From NCBI RefSeq assembly GCF_004005865.1, contig NZ_SACN01000001.1, positions 2,790,001 through 2,854,000 on the forward strand: DNA of 64,000 nt, written 5' to 3'. Shown piece by piece: positions 24,869-35,845 of the stretch. A model generated the notes under the pieces. That model saw nothing but the letters and a program-made list of their open reading frames with translations, did no database searches and was not told where the DNA came from. Every line of letters starts with the position of its first letter. Positions within the stretch are counted from its first letter, which is position 1. A program made the translations under genes and the position numbers. The DNA is from Sphingomonas crocodyli. Its GTDB lineage: Bacteria > Pseudomonadota > Alphaproteobacteria > Sphingomonadales > Sphingomonadaceae.

Positions 24869-24945
24869 TGGTGGCCCCGGAGGGATTCGAACCCCCGACC
24901 TCTCGTTTAGGAAACGCTTGCTCTATCCTGCTGAGCTACGGAGCC
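24869..24945 (-). tRNA. tRNA-Arg (anticodon CCT)
   Basis: Cloverleaf of 77 nt including an encoded CCA end. The acceptor stem GGCTCCG pairs with CGGGGCC (one G-T), the D arm is GCTC...GAGC, the T arm carries GGTTCGAATCC, and the seven-base anticodon loop TTCCTAA gives anticodon CCT, reading AGG. The two outermost pairs of the anticodon stem look like G-A and A-G mismatches. It lies between the CDF exporter and the receiver gene, all on the minus strand. Confidence 0.95.
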
Positions 24946-24964
24946 AGTGCGGCTCCATTAGCTG

Positions 24965-25933
24965 TCAGCCCTGATCGCCGCAATGCGCCTCATGGTGCGG
25001 ATCGTCGGCGCATTCGCCGCGTTCGATCTGGAAGGTCGAATGGCCGATGCCGAAGTCGTGCCGCATCGCCGCCGCGCTCTTTGACAGGAACGCATCGTCG
25101 GCGCCTTCGGGCATGACAAGGTGCGCGGTCAGCGCGGTCTCGGTCGTGCTGGTCGGCCAGATATGGACATGGTGGACCGCGGTGACGCCCGGCAGCGCCT
25201 TGAGCGCCGCGCCTACAGCCACCGGATCTATCCCCTGCGGCACGCCCTGCAGCGACAAAGTGAGCGACGCGCGGAACAGCCCCCACGTCCCCCACACGAT
25301 CACGCCGACCACGATGATGCTGACCAGCGGATCGATCCACGACTGCCCGGTATAGAGGACGAGCAGCCCCGCCACGACCACGCCCGCCGACACCGCCGCA
25401 TCGGCCATCATGTGGAGGAAGGCGCCGCGAATGTTGAGATCGTGGCCACCCTTCATGAACAGCAGAGCGGTGCCGAGATTGACCACGATCCCCGCCCCCG
25501 CGACCGCCATCATCATGCCGCCTTCGGGCTGGACCGGCTCGATCAGCCGCTCGATCGCGCCGAGCATGATCGCGCCGCACGCGACCAGCAGCAGGATGGC
25601 GTTGAGCAGGGCCGCGATGATCGACGAACTGCGCAAGCCGTAGGTGTAGCGCTCGCTCGGGCGCCGCTTCGACAGGACATAGGCGCCCCAGGCCATGAAC
25701 AGGCCGAGCACGTCCGACAGATTGTGCCCGGCATCGGCGATCAGCGCGACCGAATCGGCCAGCCAACCCGCCCCCGCTTCGATGGCCACGAAGACGATAT
25801 TGAGGGTGATTCCGATCGCGAAAGCGCGCCCGTAGGACATCGGACCATGATCATGCCCGTGCGAATGGCCGTGGCCATGCCCGTGGGAGTGGCCATGAGC
25901 CCCGTGATCGTGGTGGTGCGCGTGCGCTGACAT
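24965..25933 (-). CDS. Cation diffusion facilitator (zinc-type) exporter (322 aa)
   Basis: Inner-membrane antiporter removing zinc or related divalent metals. The N-terminus is a dense His/Gly/Asp metal-binding run (residues 2-30). Six membrane segments follow; segment II carries ADAGHNLSD and segment V MMADAAVSAGV, providing the intramembrane metal-site His/Asp residues. The cytoplasmic C-terminal domain has VHHVHIWP and ends in a Cys/His-containing tail. The ATG at 25933 is preferred over a GTG two codons upstream because a GAG ribosome site is better spaced. Confidence 0.94.
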   Translation of the reverse strand: MSAHAHHHDHGAHGHSHGHGHGHSHGHDHGPMSYGRAFAIGITLNIVFVAIEAGAGWLADSVALIADAGHNLSDVLGLFMAWGAYVLSKRRPSERYTYGLRSSSIIAALLNAILLLVACGAIMLGAIERLIEPVQPEGGMMMAVAGAGIVVNLGTALLFMKGGHDLNIRGAFLHMMADAAVSAGVVVAGLLVLYTGQSWIDPLVSIIVVGVIVWGTWGLFRASLTLSLQGVPQGIDPVAVGAALKALPGVTAVHHVHIWPTSTTETALTAHLVMPEGADDAFLSKSAAAMRHDFGIGHSTFQIERGECADDPHHEAHCGDQG

Positions 25934-26095
25934 CGTCACTCGATATCAGCGCCGGAGCCCGGATTACAGGGGTTTTTGGCGGTCGGAACGGACTCCCAAC
26001 ATCCCCCGTCAATCACGGCCGATCCCGTTTGCGGAAAGCGGCTGCGACCTATGGTGAATGAATCGCGTTGAACCGCATATCGCAACTTTACACGC

Positions 26096-26209
26096 ATGTC
26101 GGCGCGCCATATATGCCGCCCCTCGCTGCCCCATGGGACTTCCACCGCAAGGCAGCTTTCGTTGAAACTGAAGACCGCGGGCTTGCCTGTGGCATTGGAG
26201 GTCCCTTGA
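26096..26209 (+). other. Possible 37-codon leader reading frame of the ornithine decarboxylase gene
   Basis: An ATG at 26096 opens a 37-codon frame (beginning MSARHICRPS) that runs through the whole hairpin, covers the decarboxylase ribosome site and stops one base before the TTG start at 26211. Leader peptides that control ornithine decarboxylase are known in gammaproteobacteria (speFL). Here no strong ribosome site precedes the ATG, so translation is uncertain. The gap to the CDF exporter (25934-26095) must contain the promoter. Confidence 0.35.
26135..26205 (+). promoter_or_regulatory. Structured 5' leader of the ornithine decarboxylase gene, ribosome site inside the stem
   Basis: The strand 26135-26154 pairs with 26184-26205: GGGACTTCCA with TGGAGGTCCC (10 pairs, one G-U), then CCGCA with TGTGG and GGCA with TGCC, with small bulges. 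The GGAGG ribosome site (26197-26201) lies in the 3' strand, so the stem would block initiation at TTG 26211. A conserved leader RNA (the speF motif) has been described upstream of alphaproteobacterial ornithine decarboxylase genes, and this is in the right place; a match to that family model was not tested. Confidence 0.65.
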
Positions 26210-26210
26210 G

Positions 26211-27404
26211 TTGCACAAGCATCATAGCGCGCTGGGGCTAGCGACTGCCCTTCGTCCGGTTCAGCCGGTCACGCTCCTTCGTCCTCACGCCGCTGCGCGT
26301 GCCGCCCGTTTCTTCGTCGAGAAGTTTCCGGGCCGCCCGCTCTATGCGGTCAAGGCGAACCCGTCTCCCGACCTTCTCCCCATCCTGTGGGAGAATGGGG
26401 TCACGCATTACGACGTGGCATCGATCGCCGAGGTCCGCCTCGTCCGTTCGATCCTGCCGGAATCGACCCTGTGCTTCATGCACCCGGTGAAGGCGTTCGA
26501 AGCGATCGAGGAAGCGTATTTCGAACATGGCGTCCGCACCTTCTCGCTCGATTCGATCGAGGAGCTGGACAAGATCGTCGCGGCGACCAAGGGCGCCGAG
26601 GATCTGACCCTGTGCGTCCGCATGCGGGTTTCGTCGGATCATTCGAAGCTGAGCCTGGCCTCCAAGTTCGGCGTCGAGCTGACCGAAGCGAAGGAGCTGC
26701 TGCAGCGGACCCGCCAGGCGGCGGACGCGCTTGGCATCTGCTTCCACGTCGGCAGCCAGGCGATGAGCCCGCAGGCTTATGTGCAGGCGATGGACAAGGT
26801 GCGCGCGGCGATCGTGCAGGCGGCCGTCACCGTTGACGTGATCGACGTCGGCGGCGGTTTCCCGTCGATCTATCCCGACATGGAGCCGCCGGCGATGGAG
26901 GCGTATTTCCACGCCATCCACAAGGCGTTCGAAAGCCTGCCGGTGTCCTACTCGTCCGAACTGTGGTGCGAGCCGGGCCGTGCGCTGTGCGCGGAATATG
27001 CGAGCCTGCTGGTCCGCGTGGAGCGTCGCCGCGGTGACGAACTCTACATCAACGACGGCGCCTATGGCGCGCTGTTCGATGCGGCACATGTCGGCTGGCG
27101 CTTCCCGGTGAAGCTGCTGCGTGAACCGGAATCGGACGTGCGCGATATCGGCTTCAGCTTCTACGGCCCCACCTGCGACGACATGGATCGCATGGCGGGT
27201 CCGTTCAATCTGCCGGCCGATGTTCAGCCGGGCGATTATATCGAGATCGGCATGCTCGGCGCCTATGGCTGCGCGATGCGCACCGGCTTCAACGGCTTCA
27301 CCGCCGGCGAGCGGGTCGAGATGGACGACGAACCGATGGCGACGATGTACGTCATCGACGATGAACCCGCGACTGCGGTTCCGTCGAACGTCATTACGCT
27401 GTAA
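26211..27404 (+). CDS. Ornithine (or lysine/ornithine) decarboxylase, alanine-racemase fold (397 aa)
   Basis: PLP-dependent group IV decarboxylase making putrescine from ornithine. The PLP lysine is in LYAVKANP, HVGSQ and DVGGGFPSIYP form the phosphate site, CEPGRALCAE lies at the cofactor, and GPTCDDMDR carries the active-site cysteine. It starts with a TTG nine bases after a strong GGAGG; no ATG exists before the conserved N-terminus. The neighbouring deoxyhypusine-synthase-like gene fits polyamine synthesis. Whether lysine is also accepted cannot be read by eye. Confidence 0.93.
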   Translation: MHKHHSALGLATALRPVQPVTLLRPHAAARAARFFVEKFPGRPLYAVKANPSPDLLPILWENGVTHYDVASIAEVRLVRSILPESTLCFMHPVKAFEAIEEAYFEHGVRTFSLDSIEELDKIVAATKGAEDLTLCVRMRVSSDHSKLSLASKFGVELTEAKELLQRTRQAADALGICFHVGSQAMSPQAYVQAMDKVRAAIVQAAVTVDVIDVGGGFPSIYPDMEPPAMEAYFHAIHKAFESLPVSYSSELWCEPGRALCAEYASLLVRVERRRGDELYINDGAYGALFDAAHVGWRFPVKLLREPESDVRDIGFSFYGPTCDDMDRMAGPFNLPADVQPGDYIEIGMLGAYGCAMRTGFNGFTAGERVEMDDEPMATMYVIDDEPATAVPSNVITL

Positions 27405-27423
27405 GAGCCTAGACACTAATTCC

Positions 27424-27511
27424 ACCGTCATGCCCGCGAAGGCGGGCACCCATCCAGTCTCATCTTGTGAGAACAGCCTGGATGGGCCCCCGCCTCCGCG
27501 GGGGTGACGGT
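27424..27511. repeat. Inverted repeat, second dispersed type
   Basis: The arms 27424-27457 and 27478-27511 pair over about 34 bases with three or four mismatches; the ends read ACCGTCA and TGACGGT, and the centre is CCATCCAG/CTGGATGG. It separates the ornithine decarboxylase gene from the deoxyhypusine-synthase-like gene in the same direction. Elements of this style are scattered in many sphingomonad genomes. It could attenuate read-through or stabilise mRNA ends. Confidence 0.75.
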
Positions 27512-27532
27512 ATTTGTTTGTTGGAGAAGACC

Positions 27533-28585
27533 ATGACCGACGCCGCCATCAACGACACCCGCAAGGCCGAGCTGCTCTCGACCGTCGTCGAGCATGTCGA
27601 CATCACCAGCTTCGATGCGCGCCCGATCATCGACGCGATGGGCAAGATGAGCTTCACGAGCCGCGACCTCGCCCGCGCGACCCGCATCTATAACGACATG
27701 CTCGCCGATCCGGATTGCACCATCTTCCTGGTGATCGCGGGTTCGACCTCGGCCGGCGGCTGCATGGACGCCTATGCCGAACTGGTGAAGAGCGGGATGG
27801 TCGACGGCATCGTCGCCACCGGCGCCACCATCGTCGACATGGATTTCTTCGAAGGGCTTGGCCACAAGCACTATCAGGCGCTGGAAATCCCCGACGACGA
27901 CACGCTGCGCTCGCTCTACATCGACCGCATCTACGACACCTATATCGACGAGGAAGACCTCCAGAACGTCGACCACACGATCTTCGAGATCGCCGAGACG
28001 CTGGAGCCCAAGGCCTATTCGTCGCGCGCCTTCATCCGCGAGATGGGCAAGTATCTGGTCGAGCACGGCAAGAAGGAAAACAGCCTCGTCAAGCTCGCCT
28101 ATGAGCATGACGTGCCGATCTTCTGCCCGGCCTTCACCGACTCGTCGGCGGGCTTCGGCCTGGTGAAGCATCAGGTCGATGCGATGAAGGCGGGCCGTCC
28201 GTACCTGACGATCGACAGCATCGCCGACTTCCGCGAACTGACCGAGATCAAGATCGCGGCGGGCAGCACCGGCCTGCTGATGGTCGGCGGCGGCGTGCCG
28301 AAGAACTTCATTCAGGACACGGTCGTCTGCGCCGAGATCCTGGGCCATGAGGATGTCGCGGTTCACAAATATGCCGTGCAGATCACCGTCGCCGACGTGC
28401 GTGACGGCGCCTGCTCCTCCTCGACGCTGCAGGAAGCGGCTTCGTGGGGCAAGGTGAACACCGGCATCGAACAGATGGTCTTCGCCGAAGCCGGCTCGGT
28501 CATCCCGCTGCTGGCGTCGGACGCCTATCACCGTGGCCACTGGAAGGGCCGCGCCAAGCGCGCCTGGGCGAAGCTGTTCGCCTAA
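27533..28585 (+). CDS. Deoxyhypusine synthase family protein, probable homospermidine-type synthase (350 aa)
   Basis: Homologous to eukaryotic and archaeal deoxyhypusine synthase, an NAD-dependent aminobutyl transferase. FLVIAGSTSAGG and VGGGVPKNFIQ resemble the NAD-site segments, and EAASWGKV matches the SWGK segment whose lysine carries the covalent intermediate. Bacteria have no eIF5A to modify, and family members beside ornithine decarboxylase are thought to make homospermidine or spermidine-like polyamines. The ATG at 27533 has a GGAGA ribosome site. Family is certain; the product is inferred from context. Confidence 0.88.
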   Translation: MTDAAINDTRKAELLSTVVEHVDITSFDARPIIDAMGKMSFTSRDLARATRIYNDMLADPDCTIFLVIAGSTSAGGCMDAYAELVKSGMVDGIVATGATIVDMDFFEGLGHKHYQALEIPDDDTLRSLYIDRIYDTYIDEEDLQNVDHTIFEIAETLEPKAYSSRAFIREMGKYLVEHGKKENSLVKLAYEHDVPIFCPAFTDSSAGFGLVKHQVDAMKAGRPYLTIDSIADFRELTEIKIAAGSTGLLMVGGGVPKNFIQDTVVCAEILGHEDVAVHKYAVQITVADVRDGACSSSTLQEAASWGKVNTGIEQMVFAEAGSVIPLLASDAYHRGHWKGRAKRAWAKLFA

Positions 28586-28612
28586 TCCAACCCGCGTTCG
28601 CGCAAAACGAAA

Positions 28613-28646
28613 AGGCGGTCCTTCCCACGCGGAAGGGCCGCCTTTT
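28613..28646 (+). terminator. Rho-independent terminator after the polyamine genes
   Basis: GC-rich stem GGCGGTCCTTCC / GGAAGGGCCGCC (about 11 pairs, one bulge) around ACGC, followed by TTTTT; an A run precedes the stem, so it could also act on the opposite strand. Confidence 0.88.
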
Positions 28647-28718
28647 TGCTGTTGCGCCGACGCCCCCTCCGCCTAGTGTCCGCCCCGGTAACGAATCCAA
28701 TCCGGGGAATACAAAGCC

Positions 28719-29830
<1,112 letters not shown>

Positions 29831-29831
<1 letters not shown>

Positions 29832-30697
29832 TGAATGACCGTCCCCGTTCCTGGGTTCTGACGCTGACCTGCGACGATCGCCCCGGCATCGTCGCGGCGG
29901 TCAGCGGCCTTCTGGCCGAGCGGGGCGGCTTCATCCTCGACAGCCAGCAATATGCCGATCTCGACAGCGGCCGCTTCTTCATGCGGGTCGAGTTCAAGGC
30001 CGCGACCGATGGCTTTCCGGGCGATACGGCGGCATTGCGCGAGGCGATGGCACCGGTCGCGGAGCAGTTCGCGTTCGACTGGCAGTTGAACGACACCGCG
30101 GACAAGCCGCGTATCCTGCTGGCCGTGTCGAAGGGGTCGCACTGCCTGAACGATCTGCTGCATCGCTGGAAAAGCGGCGGCTTGCCGGTCGAAATCATGG
30201 GCGTGGTTTCGAATCACCCCACGCTCCGCCGCCTGACCGAATGGCATGGCGTGCCGTTCCATGAGCTTCCGACAGAAGGCGGCAAGCCCGCGCAGGAAGA
30301 AGCGATCCTCGATCATTTCGAGCGCACTAGGTCGAGCTACCTGATCCTCGCGCGCTACATGCAGATCCTTTCGCCCGAACTGTCGCACATGCTCAGCGGG
30401 CGCTGCATCAACATCCACCACAGTTTCCTGCCCAGCTTCAAGGGCGCCAAGCCCTATCACCGCGCGCATGAGCGCGGGGTCAAGCTGATCGGCGCGACCG
30501 CGCATTTCGTGACCGACGATCTCGACGAAGGCCCGATCATCGAACAGGCGGTCGAGCGCGTCGATCATCGTGCCTCGATCGACGACCTGATCCGCATGGG
30601 CCGCGATATCGAGGCGCAGGTGCTGGCCCGCGCGGTCGGCTGGGTCGCCGAACGGCGCGTGATCCTCAACGGTCGGCGGACCGTCGTATTTCGGTAG
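29831..30697 (+). CDS. purU: Formyltetrahydrofolate deformylase (288 aa)
   Basis: Hydrolyses 10-formyl-tetrahydrofolate to formate and tetrahydrofolate. An N-terminal ACT domain (about 8-80, LTCDDRPGIVAAVSGLL) precedes a formyltransferase-fold catalytic domain. The catalytic Asn, His and Asp are in INIHHSFLPSF and HFVTDDLDEGPIIEQ. The start codon overlaps the adhC stop by one base. Pairing with formaldehyde genes suggests it drains one-carbon units or balances folate during formaldehyde load. Confidence 0.95.
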
Positions 30698-30728
30698 TAG
30701 GCAAGGCAAGAAACAAGGGAGACGGAAT

Positions 30729-31109
30729 ATGTTCAGTCATGTCGTGCTCGGCGCCAACGACGTCGAAAAATCGAAGAAGTTCTACGATGCCCTCATCGGC
30801 GCGACCGGCGGCAAGCCCGGCTTCGCCGACGACAAGGGCCGGATCATCTACATGCACAATGGCGGCATGCTGCTGATCACCAAGCCGATCAACGGCGAAC
30901 CCGCCTGCCACGCCAATGGCGGCACCATCGGTTTCAAGATGGCATCGACCGCCGAAGCCGATGCTTGGCACAAGGCGGGCACCGAAAATGGCGGCACGAC
31001 CTGCGAGGACGCGCCCGGCATCCGCGACGTCGGCGGCACCAAGATGTACCTCGCCTATCTGCGCGATCCCGATGGCAACAAGCTGTGCGGAATGAACATT
31101 CCCGGCTGA
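30729..31109 (+). CDS. Glyoxalase/VOC-family protein, copy 1 (126 aa)
   Basis: Single vicinal-oxygen-chelate module: FSHVVLGANDVEKSKKFYDALIG at the start and YLAYLRDPDGNKLCG at the end, the latter carrying the metal-ligand Asp/Glu region. It is a tandem paralogue of the next gene (shared GANDVEKS, NGGTIGF and YLRDPDGNK). Its position within the adhC-purU-fghA cluster suggests a role in glutathione adduct or aldehyde metabolism, but no specific reaction can be assigned. Confidence 0.88.
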   Translation: MFSHVVLGANDVEKSKKFYDALIGATGGKPGFADDKGRIIYMHNGGMLLITKPINGEPACHANGGTIGFKMASTAEADAWHKAGTENGGTTCEDAPGIRDVGGTKMYLAYLRDPDGNKLCGMNIPG

Positions 31110-31131
31110 CGCTGACGCAAAGGAGAACGAG

Positions 31132-31509
31132 ATGATCACGCACTTCATGGTGGGCGCGAACGACGTCGAAAAGTCGCGCGCCTTCTACGACGCGGCGCTC
31201 AGCGCCATTGGCTATCCCAAGTCGAACCCGGCGATCCCGCGCGCCATCTACAAGGCGGAGGGCGCGCCCTCCTTCATGGTCGGCAAGCCGGAGAACGGCG
31301 AAGCCGCAACCTACGCGAACGGCGGCACGATCGGCTTCAACGGCGGCACCAAGGAACAGGTGAACGCCTTCCACGCGGCGGGCCTCGCCAATGGCGGCAC
31401 CTGCGCCGGCGCGCCGGGGCCGCGCCCCGCTTTGCCGAACATGTACGGCGCCTATCTGCGCGATCCGGACGGCAACAAGATCGCCGCCTTCTCGTTCGAC
31501 GCGGCATGA
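31132..31509 (+). CDS. Glyoxalase/VOC-family protein, copy 2 (125 aa)
   Basis: Second vicinal-oxygen-chelate module in tandem, beginning MITHFMVGANDVEKSRAFYDAAL and ending YGAYLRDPDGNKIAAFSF. A strong AAAGGAGAA ribosome site precedes the ATG. Its stop codon overlaps the start of the S-formylglutathione hydrolase gene (ATGA), which ties both VOC genes to the formaldehyde pathway. The two copies may act as a heterodimer. Confidence 0.88.
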   Translation: MITHFMVGANDVEKSRAFYDAALSAIGYPKSNPAIPRAIYKAEGAPSFMVGKPENGEAATYANGGTIGFNGGTKEQVNAFHAAGLANGGTCAGAPGPRPALPNMYGAYLRDPDGNKIAAFSFDAA

Positions 31510-32344
31510 CGATGGAGACGCTGTCGGTCAGCGCGAGCCACGGCGGCACGCAGGGCGTCTATGCCCATCAATCCGCCGCCACGGGCACGCGCATGACCTT
31601 CAGCGTCTTCGTGCCCCCGCAGGCGAAGGCCGGGCCGGTGCCGGTCGTCTGGTATCTGTCCGGCCTTACCTGCACGCACGCCAATGTAACCGAGAAGGGC
31701 GAATATCGCCGCCTGTGCGCCGAACTCGGCCTGATGTTTGTAGCGCCCGATACAAGCCCGCGCGGCGAAGGCGTGGCGGACGATCCGGCGGGCAGCTGGG
31801 ACTTCGGGCTGGGTGCCGGTTTCTACGTCGACGCGACCGAGGCGCCTTATGCGGCCAATTACCGCATGTGGTCCTACATCACCGACGAACTGCCCGCCTT
31901 GATCGCGGCAGAATTTCCGGCGGACATGAGCCGTCAGTCGATCACAGGCCATTCGATGGGCGGGCACGGCGCGCTGACCATCGCCCTCTCCTTTCCCGAT
32001 CGCTTCCGCGCGGTTTCCGCCTTCGCGCCGATCGTCGCGCCCGCTCAGGTGCCGTGGGGCCACAAGGCTCTGGGCGGCTATCTTGGCCCCGACACGGCCG
32101 CATGGCGCAAGCATGATGCCGTCGCGCTGATCGAGGATGGTGCCCGCGTGGCGGACATATTGGTCGATCAGGGCGAGGCTGACGGATTCTTAGCCGAGCA
32201 GTTGAAACCGCATCTGCTGGCCGATGCCTGCGCGAAGGCGGGGATCGGTCTGACGCTGCGCATGCAGCCGGGCTACGACCACAGCTATTATTTCATCTCG
32301 TCCTTCATGGACGATCATCTGCGCTGGCATGCGGAGCGGCTGGC

Positions 32345-32348
<4 letters not shown>
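31506..32348 (+). CDS. fghA: S-formylglutathione hydrolase (280 aa)
   Basis: Serine esterase of the esterase D family that hydrolyses S-formylglutathione to formate and glutathione, completing the AdhC pathway. The nucleophile lies in GHSMGGHGA, the oxyanion region in WYLSGLTCTHAN, and the catalytic His in the C-terminal PGYDHSYYFISSF, which is diagnostic of the family. Length is normal. It overlaps the second VOC gene by four bases and the truncated HpxZ-like gene by four. Confidence 0.96.
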
Positions 32349-34277
<1,929 letters not shown>

Positions 34278-34395
34278 TTAGACGCGGACATGGGACGAGA
34301 GCAAGGCGGCGACTCCGAAAAGCATCAAAAAAGCTGTGGACACGCGCGACGACCACCGCCCCGAAGGACGGCGGATCGCCGCGATAAAAGGAAAG

Positions 34396-34773
34396 TTAGT
34401 TGGCGGGTGCTGCGCCGTTGGCGGCGGGCGCTTCCGAACCCTGTGCCGCGGCGGCGGCGAGCGGATCGGCCGGGGCCGGCTGCGGTGCGGGCTGCGACTG
34501 GGTGGTCGCGGTCTTGCCGACCAGCGAGGTATCGATGTCGCTCGGCCCATGCGTGACCGAAGCGAGCGCGGCGAGGCCGATGCTGAGCAGCACGAACAGG
34601 CTGGCGAGGATCGTGGTCGCCCGCGTCATGAAGTCCGCAGCGCCACGTGCGCTCATCAGGCCACCGGCATTGCTGCCGCTGGTCAGGCCGCCACCTTCCG
34701 ACCGCTGCATCAGGATCACCGCGACGAGAGCAGCGGCGATGATGGCATGGACGACGAGAAGGAAGGTGAGCAT
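34396..34773 (-). CDS. secG: Preprotein translocase subunit SecG (125 aa)
   Basis: Small inner-membrane subunit assisting SecYEG protein export. Two membrane helices (about 2-20 and 53-75) flank the conserved loop MQRSEGGGLTSGSNAGGLMSARGAADFMTRAT. A long Ala/Pro/Gln tail of about 45 residues follows, as in many alphaproteobacteria. It sits between tpiA and pyrG, all leftward, which is a common order in the class. Confidence 0.96.
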   Translation of the reverse strand: MLTFLLVVHAIIAAALVAVILMQRSEGGGLTSGSNAGGLMSARGAADFMTRATTILASLFVLLSIGLAALASVTHGPSDIDTSLVGKTATTQSQPAPQPAPADPLAAAAAQGSEAPAANGAAPAN

Positions 34774-34850
34774 CGATACGCTTTCAGTTTCAGGATTGCG
34801 CGCGATCTAGTCGATCAGGCGCGAAGGTTCAACGTTTGAACATGATTAAA

Positions 34851-34958
34851 CGTCACCCCGGCCCTGTGCCGGGGTCCACCAACTCTTTTGCGCCACACAA
34901 GAGACGGATGCGCAGCGATCCTCTCCCGGTGGTCCCCGGAACAAGTCCGGGGTGACGG
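34851..34958. repeat. Inverted repeat, third dispersed type
   Basis: The arms CGTCACCCCGG...CCGGGGTCCACC (34851-34880) and GGTGGTCCCCGG...CCGGGGTGACGG (34928-34958) are nearly complementary, each with an internal CCCCGG/CCGGGG hairpin. It lies between tpiA and secG, which run in the same direction, and resembles a dispersed palindromic element. No gene is seen in the 191-bp gap. Confidence 0.72.
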
Positions 34959-34964
34959 TTGGAG

Positions 34965-35714
34965 TTAAGACGCCGCCGCACCGCCTTCGATGATCGGCAC
35001 GAACTGCGCCGCGGTCAGGCTCGCGCCGCCGACCAGCGCGCCGTCGACATCGGCGACCGAGAGGAGTTCCTTGGCGTTGTCCGGCTTCACCGAGCCGCCG
35101 TAGAGGATGCGGACCTTCGCGCCTTCCGCGCCCAGCAGCGCGCCCAGCTTCGCGCGGATCGCCGCGTGCATTTCGGCAACGTCGCCGACAGACGGGGTGC
35201 GCCCGGTGCCGATCGCCCAGACGGGCTCATAAGCGACGACCAAAGTAACGCCGGTGCCGTCGCGCGGGATCGATCCGTCGAGCTGGCCCTCGACCACCGC
35301 GACCGCGCGGCCGGCGTCGCGCTCGGCCTCGGTTTCGCCGACGCAGACGATCGCGCGCATGCCGGCGGCGATGGCGGCGGCGGCCTTGGCCTGCACCTCG
35401 GCATCGGTTTCATGCTGATCGGCGCGGCGCTCGCTATGGCCGACGATCGCGAGAGTCGCGCCCGCTTCGACAAGCATCGCGGCGCTGATGCAGCCGGTAT
35501 GCGCGCCCTTTGCGGCGGCGTGGCAATCCTGCGCGCCGATCGTGAGTTCGGGCGTGCGCGCGACGGCCGGGGCGATCAGCGTGAAAGGCGGGCAGATCGC
35601 GACGTCGATGTTACCATTGGCCTTGGCGGCCGCCGCGATCGCATCGAGCTCGGCCAGCGCCGCGATCGATCCGTTCATCTTCCAATTGCCTGCCACGAGC
35701 TTGCGCAACGCCAT
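34965..35714 (-). CDS. tpiA: Triosephosphate isomerase (249 aa)
   Basis: Glycolytic TIM-barrel interconverting dihydroxyacetone phosphate and glyceraldehyde 3-phosphate. The substrate loop GNWKMNG (10-16), catalytic His in VGHSERR, catalytic Glu in VAYEPVWAIGTG and phosphate loop LYGGSVKPDN are all present. The ATG at 35714 was chosen because the family begins MALRKLVAGNWKMNG. It is divergent from ppiD. Confidence 0.98.
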   Translation of the reverse strand: MALRKLVAGNWKMNGSIAALAELDAIAAAAKANGNIDVAICPPFTLIAPAVARTPELTIGAQDCHAAAKGAHTGCISAAMLVEAGATLAIVGHSERRADQHETDAEVQAKAAAAIAAGMRAIVCVGETEAERDAGRAVAVVEGQLDGSIPRDGTGVTLVVAYEPVWAIGTGRTPSVGDVAEMHAAIRAKLGALLGAEGAKVRILYGGSVKPDNAKELLSVADVDGALVGGASLTAAQFVPIIEGGAAAS

Positions 35715-35845
35715 CTTGGCCCCCTTTTTCCGCGAATCCTGTAACGGGGACGCCGTAGCAACCGTGTCCGCCCACGCCAACCGTGCTTGAAGCACGGCCA
35801 CGGCCCCTCTATGGCATCGCCTCTTCTTTTTCGGATCGGTAATCG

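Noticed and set aside
24206..26210. Genomic-island insertion at tRNA-Arg
   Set aside because: No integrase, no direct repeat of the tRNA 3' end and no change in composition next to the tRNA.
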